This document shows positions 57,558 to 64,000 of a stretch of 64,000 nt of DNA, piece by piece. Location of the stretch: assembly GCA_948474755.1 (NCBI GenBank), contig CAOLHI010002125.1, positions 186,001 to 250,000 on the forward strand. Reading direction: 5' to 3'. The notes under the pieces were generated by a model. The model did not search any database, was not told the origin of the DNA, and saw nothing but the letters and a program-made list of their open reading frames with translations. The DNA comes from Ctenosaura bakeri. Lineage: Eukaryota; Chordata; Lepidosauria; Squamata; Iguanidae. The stretch's first letter is position 1. Each line of letters begins with the position of its first letter. The position numbers and the translations under genes were made by a program.

Positions 57558-58219
57558 GAATGCACACTTGTTACACACACAGCAGCGCAATGTGTGATGG
57601 ATATGAATGAATGGCTTTAACCTCCCATCATTGCAGAGATATTGAGTAATATCATTAGAGTATGGGTATGAGATTAAACATAAATCTACACAATTCATCT
57701 GGAATCATTGAGGTGGGTAGTTGGTTTCACACACACATATTCCAAGAAAAATTGTGCCATGTATAAGCAAATGGTGCAAATGAGTGACATAACATCCTCA
57801 TATACCACAGAGCCCTGTGAAAGTAGACTGGACTATCTCTCACAAGTTTCCTGCCATTTTGTGCTTAGGGAGAAAAGGATTTAAGGTAAAGAGAAAGTCT
57901 GAAATTTAGATATGGCATCAACTGCTGCTTCTTGTAGCATTGGCAAGGGTTTTTTTGTGGCCTTTAGGTGGACACAGTGCCTGGGGTTTGTGCATCTTGT
58001 CTTACAGTCCATATTTTGCCCACATCATCTTTGGATGAAGGCCTGTTGAAATAACTAAGTTTGAGAAAATGATGGATTGATACCCAAAAAATTATTAATC
58101 TCATTCTTAACATGTCATGTCCCATGGCTAGAAAAAGCTTAATGAACCATTTCTTAAAGTATTAGAAAGGCAAAAAGAGTAGCTTGTGTACAAGTAGAAG
58201 GAACTGCCAGTCAAACTTA
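57558..58219. other. Unassigned non-coding sequence
   Basis: Nothing recognised. Confidence 0.4.
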
Positions 58220-58430
58220 GGCCATTTCCACGCTACACTGTTATAGTGCTATTATTCCATTTTCAACATCCTGTGAAATCCCAGGGTTTGCAGTTTAGGG
58301 AGGTGCATTTAGAATTCTCAGTCAGAGAGTTCCTTGGCCTCAGTGAACTACAAACCCCAGAATTGCACAGAATACTGAAAGTGGAATAATAGCACTACCA
58401 TTTCCGCACTTCCATAGTGCAGAAACAGCC
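58220..58430. mobile_element. MITE family A, copy 7 (full length, TSD TTA)
   Basis: GGCCATTTCCACGCTACACT at the left; GTGCAGAAACAGCC at the right. TTA flanks both sides (58217-58219, 58431-58433), the classic TWA target of PIF/Harbinger elements. The right arm carries an extra ACCATTTCCGCACTTCC segment near the end, probably a small internal rearrangement. Confidence 0.93.
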
Positions 58431-58624
58431 TTAGAATCAACTTGCAAACTTGTATAGCTTGCATCTGCAAAGTTTCCCAACATATTGTTTACATGCTCCC
58501 GACAAAGCAGATGTTTTCACAAGCTCCTAGCAAATGGAAACATGCCATAAGAAGCATTCAGCTCAAGTTTACTGGAGCAGTTCAAGATGGAAGGCCCAAA
58601 GGCTCTTTGCCGCACATGATTCTA

Positions 58625-58930
58625 ATACAGCATAGTGAGAAAGACAGGAAAGGAAAGGAGGAGGAAAGTGGGTAGTATACAGGCCATATGAGCATAGAAA
58701 GGGAAAGAGGATGAGAGAGGAAAAACAGAGATAGGGAAGGAAAGAGAAAGCAAGTGTAGCCAGGATAATTTGGAAGGGGAAGAAGGAGAAAGAGTACAGG
58801 AGAAGGTGGTGGGGAATTTAAAAGAGAAAATGTGAATGCAACTAAAAGTAGTGGGAATGCAAGGGAGAAATAAAGAGTTAGGGAAAGGGAACAAATGGAG
58901 AGAGACATAAGGGGAGAAGGAGACATTTAG
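58625..58930. repeat. Purine-rich degenerate repeat tract
   Basis: G/A-rich with GGAAAGG, GAGAGAG and GGAGAAGG blocks; similar in character to 36640-37010 and, in complement, to 8430-9290. Confidence 0.5.
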
Positions 58931-60158
58931 TCAGGAGCTGGGATATGGGAAAATGGACAAGGATCAGATACAGAGAGAGAAATAGGGGAATCATAGTGCT
59001 AGAATTGCGTAGTATGAAAGGGTCTCAGGCCTTGAATTGTAGGGTCAGCCTTGGCATCTGGAAAACCTCATCACATCACCGGTTAGATAATAGACTGTTT
59101 TGGGGGCATAAATATCAAAAGCCTAGCTCTGGATAGACTGGTATTACAATTGAGTTTTTAAGTCAAGACAAAAAAAAATGTTCCATGTCTAAAAAAGTGG
59201 GAAGGACACAGACAGTGCTATGCAACTGTTTGGTAACAATGGTAATAAATGAGTGCTGTCATTTTCAAAGAAAAAGGACTTTAGGGATGTAGTCACTGAA
59301 AAAGATATCTGATAATCCATTACAAAGAACAGGATTTGAAAAATTCCATTGGGTAATGAGAACATGCTGAAATATTTCAGAATGACCTATCATTATCTCC
59401 TATTTGCCGCTCTCCGTGGTAGGAAATGGTAAAAGACTTAAATAACCTAGCTCAGGTGGTAAGAGCACTAATGCCTCTTGTGTGTCTTTTCAAAAGGTCA
59501 CTTCTCTGTTTTTGTCAAATGAATGTTAATCATGAATTCCAAAAGCTAAAGTAGTAGAAAATACTGTTTTTCCAATTTTAATCTTCATTTCTCATTCCTC
59601 TTTTTAATCATTTGCTTCATTGACCATTTACTTGCTTAATTTCACTGAATTATTATACTGCATCATAGAATATCGTACTTTCCTCTGTGTGCTTGGAAAG
59701 GTGCCTCATTAGAGGACTTTAATATCTTTAAAATAGACTTTGGCTGTGGTCAAGAAACCCTATAAAAATGTTCTACAACATTTGCCACAGATAGGAAAGT
59801 GAACCTCTGCTTATTTAAGTAATTGAAATGTTAAAATACTTGAACAAAGAAAAATATTTTTTTTTCCTCACAAGCACACATTTGTAAGATCAGAGGAGAA
59901 AAATTCAAATTACACACACACACGCACACGTTGCTTCTGAAGCTTACGTTCAAGGTGTTTAAATGGAATAGAGTACATATTATTGTTACAATAATGATGA
60001 CAATGATACCTTCTTTTACATTGTTTAAAATTGTTGTTTGGCTGCCTTTAAACATTTTGCAGAATTCTGTAGGAGATGTATATCTTCATAAGTGGACTTA
60101 CATCTGCAACAATTAGCATTGGGCTGTTCTGTAATATCCATTTCCAGAAAAGGGATGC
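58931..60158. other. Unassigned non-coding sequence
   Basis: Short (CA)n at 59913-59928 and a degenerate GATAAT run near 59992. No gene. Confidence 0.4.
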
Positions 60159-61133
60159 TGTTACATTACTATTTAGAGGACCCAGCGAAGTGACCAAAGT
60201 GCATTGGGAATAATGCACAACAGAACTGATGTACAACATGCTACTCCACTGGAAAAACCCTATCCCTGGGTCTACAATTTTGATATTAAAATATGATTCC
60301 ATGTGCCTGAGAAGTCACCAGATGGGCACGTAGGCAGGCATGGTCAAAGATTGAAAACCAGGTCAGGCCAGTAAAATCCCCAGTCATGTAGCCCCAGGAG
60401 ACCTCAAGATGTGTAAACCCACAATAAACAAAGGGTCCTCAGCCCCTGAGAAGCCGACTTGAGGGGATTAGAGTGTCTGCCCCAAGTTGAGCAAATATTC
60501 CGTCAGGCAAGGACCATTTACATGAAGTCGCACCACAAACTAACACAGCCGAAGATCCTGAGACTTTGGCAAGACCTTGCAATCCCATCACACAAAGGAA
60601 ATTACCAGTGTGGAGCTTCATGCCCACTGCAATACCCATTGTTCTCCCCGGGAAAGGAATAGCCCTCCAGGTACCTTTTCCCCTACAAATAGTCCCAGTT
60701 TTTTGAGTAGTTCTTTGGATCACTCCCGGGCATCCCAGCAGGCTGTTGCTCCATCCCTCAGCCCTCTCCGTGCTGAGCCCCACTTCTCTGCTGTTTTTCC
60801 CGGACCAAGGACTTCAGCACAAAGGTGCAGTATCACCCCAGCAACACCCCTTCAATATTTCCCTATGCAGTTTCCTCTCTTTTGCTTCTTAATAGGTCTT
60901 GAGTGAGTGAATGATTGCATTGCTGCATGAAACTTTCCTTCAATAAAATCATTTATTGGACATTTTTGTTTGGTTTTTTGCTTGGCCTGACCCCATAAAA
61001 ACTGGGTAAAAAGAACCCGCTAGGTTACCCTGCCTCTCACATGGCTATTTCTTGTGCTCCGGCTAGTTTCCATTCCCCATCACATGGAGCACATTGAGGT
61101 GTCCCCCAAGGGACCCCAGAAATCAGGGTAACA
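60159..61133 (+). mobile_element. Possible LTR or LTR-like fragment
   Basis: TGTTACATTA at the left and TCAGGGTAACA at the right give short inverted TG...CA ends. An AATAAAATC signal lies at 60942, and a TGGATATCAG segment downstream of the right edge could be a primer-binding site remnant. There is no matching target duplication and the left boundary is uncertain (TGTGCCTGAG at 60302 is an alternative). GC-richer than flanks. Reading frames inside have no motifs. Confidence 0.35.
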
Positions 61134-62028
61134 AACGGAACCAGTGGATATCAGAACACCAGCTAAAGATGCCAGTGCACATCTATAGAACCCAATGAAC
61201 ATTGGCACACTCTTGCTGATATCCCATTATACATCTTTGCAATTCACTAACAGGATTTTTTAGCATCTCCACTACATAACTAAGTTACATAATGCATACT
61301 ATGATCGAGGACTTGGATCATAAATACCAAATGAAATAGCCTGGGACTTCAAAGACACAACCAAAGGTTTTGAATTACTTCTGTTGGTTGTATAAAAGTA
61401 CTTTTTAAGTGAAAAACGATGTATTTTAATTTTTATAGCAACCAATTAGTGTGCTGCTTTATTTTGAAAATATGTTAATCATATAATGAGAAAAATGCCC
61501 CATTGTTAATCTGCAGCAGCCATAATAACAGAAACGAAATTAAATTGCCTTGATTTAAATCCATCCATCCTGCTAAAATAAAAACTATATGAATGTGTTT
61601 GCTGTGGCAGGGAGTGAGGGTGATTTTTAGTATGAACTTTAGTTCATTAAAGGTTATGATATACTAAATATCTTCTTCTTTTAAAGACCAGACTCTTTGT
61701 TGTTCCTGGACATTAAAATGCTGTACTGTGGTGCTGGGATTACATATTTGCAAACAGTCATGGAATACTTAAAAAGGCATCATTGCTTTACTAAAGAATC
61801 TGTCATTGCTAAATAATGTTTTCCTGACTTTCTCTCTTCCTTCTTTCCTTTCCTGTCTCTTTGATGTTTTTGGAATCTGGATTCACATTCCTGCCTCTGC
61901 AGATGTTGCCAAACTTTCAAAGCAAGGACTATTAACTAGAGGGCAACTTAGGCATTCCCTTGGCATGGTACAGCAGTATCCATGTGTTGCTGAGCAGCTT
62001 CTCCAGTGGGGAATAAGTTTATGATTTC
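61134..62028. other. Unassigned, AT-rich, possibly conserved stretch
   Basis: 61430-61570 contains several homeodomain-type cores (CAATTAG, TTAATC, AAATTAAA) and lacks repeat signatures. No gene-like frame. Confidence 0.35.
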
Positions 62029-62554
62029 CTTTGTTGTTGTTAACTGCCATCAAGTCAGCTTCCATTTATGGTAGGCTTGTGAGTGAAAGACCTTGCAGTC
62101 ACCAACAGACCTGCTCAGACCTTGCAAACTCAAGACTGTGGCTTCCTTGGTTGTGGGCTTTCTCTTTCCTTATTGCATTCTACTTTACCAAGCATTATTG
62201 TCTTCTCATGATAGGTCCAAAGTGTCAGGTTAGTCATTTTGGCTTCTGTGGAAGAATTCAGGCTTAATTTGCTCTAGGGCCCATTTATTTGTCATTTTTT
62301 ACATTCCATGGTGTCTGTAAAACTCTTTTCCAGCACATTTAAACTGATTTTGTTCTCTTCCTATCAGCTTGCACAACCATGGACAGAAACTGGAAATATG
62401 ATAGTGTAGACAATCTTGACTTCAATATTCAGTGATCTACTTTTACATTTGAAGATCACGTCTGCTTCCTTCATAGCTGCCCTTCCAAGTCCTTATCTTC
62501 TGATTTCTTGACTACAGCCTCTATTATTATTTATGACAAAGGAAAAGTATTGAA

Positions 62555-62750
62555 TCACAGAATCATAGAATCATAGAGTTGGAAGACACTACAAGGCCCA
62601 TAGAGCCCAGCCCCCTGCCACACAGGAATACACCATCAAAGCATTCCTGACATATGGCCATCCAGCCTCTGCTTAAAAAACTCCAGAGAAGGAGACTCTA
62701 CCACACTCCATGGGAGCACATTCCACTGTCAAACTGCTCTTACTGTCATG
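62555..62750 (-). mobile_element. CR1 3' tail nested in BovB
   Basis: TCACAGAATCATAGAATCAT, AGAGTTGGAAGACACTACAA and GCCATCCAGCCTCTGCTTAA match the 3' 195 bp of the CR1 at 3198-4104. BovB text stops before it (AAAAGTATTGAA) and resumes at GAACATCATTAACTATTTC. No clear target duplication. Confidence 0.9.
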
Positions 62751-62859
62751 GAACATCATTAACTATTTCATTGTCTTCATTTTCTACTTTAAAGCTATGT
62801 AAATCATCTGTGGTCATTATTTCTGTTTTCTTACCTTCCAGCTACAAAACTGCCTTTGC

Positions 62860-63218
62860 ATTTTAATTTTTTGACATTCTTCAATAGCCATTTCAAATCT
62901 TCACTACTTTTTACTAGTTGCATAGTGTCATTGGTATATCTTAAATGCTTGATGCTCCTTCCTCTAATCTCCACACCTCCTCCTCTAAGTCTAATCCTGC
63001 TTTACATATGATGCATTCAGCATGCAAGTTAAACTGATAGAGTGATAAAATGCCTGACCCTCTTGCCTGACCCTCTTACCAACTGGAAACCATTCTGTTT
63101 CTCCCTGTGCTGTCCTGATGGTGGCCTCCTGTCCAAAGTACAGGTCACACATCAGGACACTCAGATGTTGTGGCACACCAGTTTCTTTAAGAAAGATTCG
63201 TAGATTTTCATGATACAC
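62860..63218 (-). pseudogene. BovB reverse transcriptase fragment
   Basis: The minus-strand frame at 62991-63218 reads LRIFLKETGVPQHLSVLMCD, then LYFGQEATIRTAQGETEWFP and VGKRVRQ, the BovB/RTE region between RT motif A and motif B. It then loses register. Motif C further along (62926-62937) reads YTND where RTE enzymes have YADD, so a catalytic aspartate is lost. Frameshifts and the nested CR1 confirm it is dead. Confidence 0.85.
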
Positions 63219-63320
63219 CCAATCAAAGGTGTTGATATAATCTATAAAGCACAGACTTATTTTCTTATCAAATTCTTTGGTGCACTCCGTTATTTAGCAG
63301 ACGTTTGCAATATGATCCTG

Positions 63321-64000
63321 GACAGGACAGGATGAAACTGGAGGAGGAGAGAGGGAGCCAAACATATTTGTTTAATGTTGAAATATTTTTTAAAAAGTGT
63401 CAGACCTCCTTTTATATGTTATTTGGAAAACAGATATCATGGTAATGCCATTACTCTGCAAAATACACAAATAGTTGCTAGTTACTTCTGTGGGACAGCA
63501 TTAAAGACAGAGCAGCAGATAAAAGACTTTCTGCCTAAATGATGAAAAATGATTAACATGCAACACAATCCTATGAAAGTTTTCTCAGAAATAAGTCACA
63601 CAGTGTTAAATAGCACTTGTCTCCTCACAGATGTGTTCAACAAACCCAAAGAAAACCATAAGAAGGTGGGGGGGCACATCATAAGAATTATTTAATATTC
63701 ATTATATAAATTAGTTATCTATTATATAGCTCAATATTAATACCTGCATTTATTTCTATATAAATAAAAATAACTTTGGATATGAACACAAATATATAGA
63801 CTAGTTTGTTGTTTTACAAAAATCAATGATAGTAAATATCTTATTTGACAATTTACATATGGGTACATTCTGATCATTCAGTTTGATCAGTATTGTTTAC
63901 ATTCATATGATGTAAACAAATGAAGAAGTAGGGTGGCAGTCTAATCCAATGGTTAATCCTCAGTTTACAGTAGACATATTAAATCAATGGAACTTTTATA
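63321..64000. other. Unassigned non-coding sequence
   Basis: ACACAATCCTATGAAAGTTT, then TCTCAGAAATAAGTCACACA at 63561 resembles a widespread reptile repeat fragment. The rest is AT-rich with no features. Confidence 0.4.

Larger units (their letters stand above)
62029..63320 (-). mobile_element. BovB (RTE) LINE 3' region, interrupted by CR1
   Basis: The 3' end is at the low coordinate (GTTGTTAACTGCCATCAAGT). Sequence runs through the RTE ORF2 to the RT domain at the high end. Markers on the plus strand: CTTCTCATGATAGGTCCAAA, TCTTCTGATTTCTTGACTAC, AAATCATCTGTGGTCATTAT, AATCCTGCTTTACATATGAT, AATCTATAAAGCACAGACTT, all parts of the BovB 3' half in reverse complement. About 1.1 kb of BovB once the nested CR1 is removed; 5'-truncated. 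BovB is abundant in squamates and supplies the tail used by the Sauria and 5S SINEs here. Confidence 0.92.

Noticed and set aside
60439..60906. ORFs of 67-114 codons on both strands as genes
   Set aside because: Within a GC-richer LTR-like block; no retroelement protein motifs.

Overview
The window looks like intergenic or intronic DNA from a squamate reptile, most likely a lizard. Three repeat types point there together: a 5S-rRNA-headed SINE with a BovB-like tail, several tRNA-headed SINEs of the Sauria type with BovB-like 3' tails, and a BovB (RTE) LINE beside CR1, L2-like and L1-like LINE pieces. Species cannot be named from sequence alone. I found no host protein-coding gene, rRNA gene, functional tRNA gene or CRISPR array. 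The only long reading frames are decayed retrotransposon ORFs.

Layout. 1-5 kb: a 139-bp tandem duplication, then a 5'-truncated CR1 on the minus strand (3198-4104). 4.7-16 kb: a run of short inverted-repeat DNA elements (4686, 9370, 11048, 15299), Sauria-type SINEs, an L2-like 3' end and a 0.9-kb pyrimidine-rich minisatellite. 16-24 kb: simple repeats, an isolated exon-like segment (17837-17981), a cluster of promoter-type motifs (19534-19655), an almost perfect 156-bp hairpin element (20365-20520) and an L1-like insertion with a 14-bp target duplication (23074-23509). 24-46 kb: mostly unrecognised AT-rich sequence with scattered hairpin elements and the 5S-derived SINE (42678). 46-49.4 kb: a nearly complete but broken CR1 on the plus strand, interrupted by a 670-bp solo LTR that has perfect 10-bp inverted termini and a 5-bp target duplication. 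50-58 kb: GATA microsatellites, two hairpin elements, another inverted repeat and two SINEs. 58-64 kb: a hairpin element, a possible LTR (60159-61133) and a minus-strand BovB 3' region (62029-63320) with a CR1 tail nested inside it.

The main theme is a dense population of about 15 non-autonomous DNA transposons in four designs (here called A, B, C, D). They share the terminus GGCC(C/A)TTTCC and, where flanks are readable, 3-bp target duplications with an A or T in the centre. That fits PIF/Harbinger-type MITEs. No transposase gene is present, so they must have been mobilised in trans. No operon-like or cooperating gene system is visible. The interest lies in nested insertions, chimeric MITE halves, transcription-factor-like motifs carried in MITE arms, and a few unexplained exon-like or regulatory-like segments.
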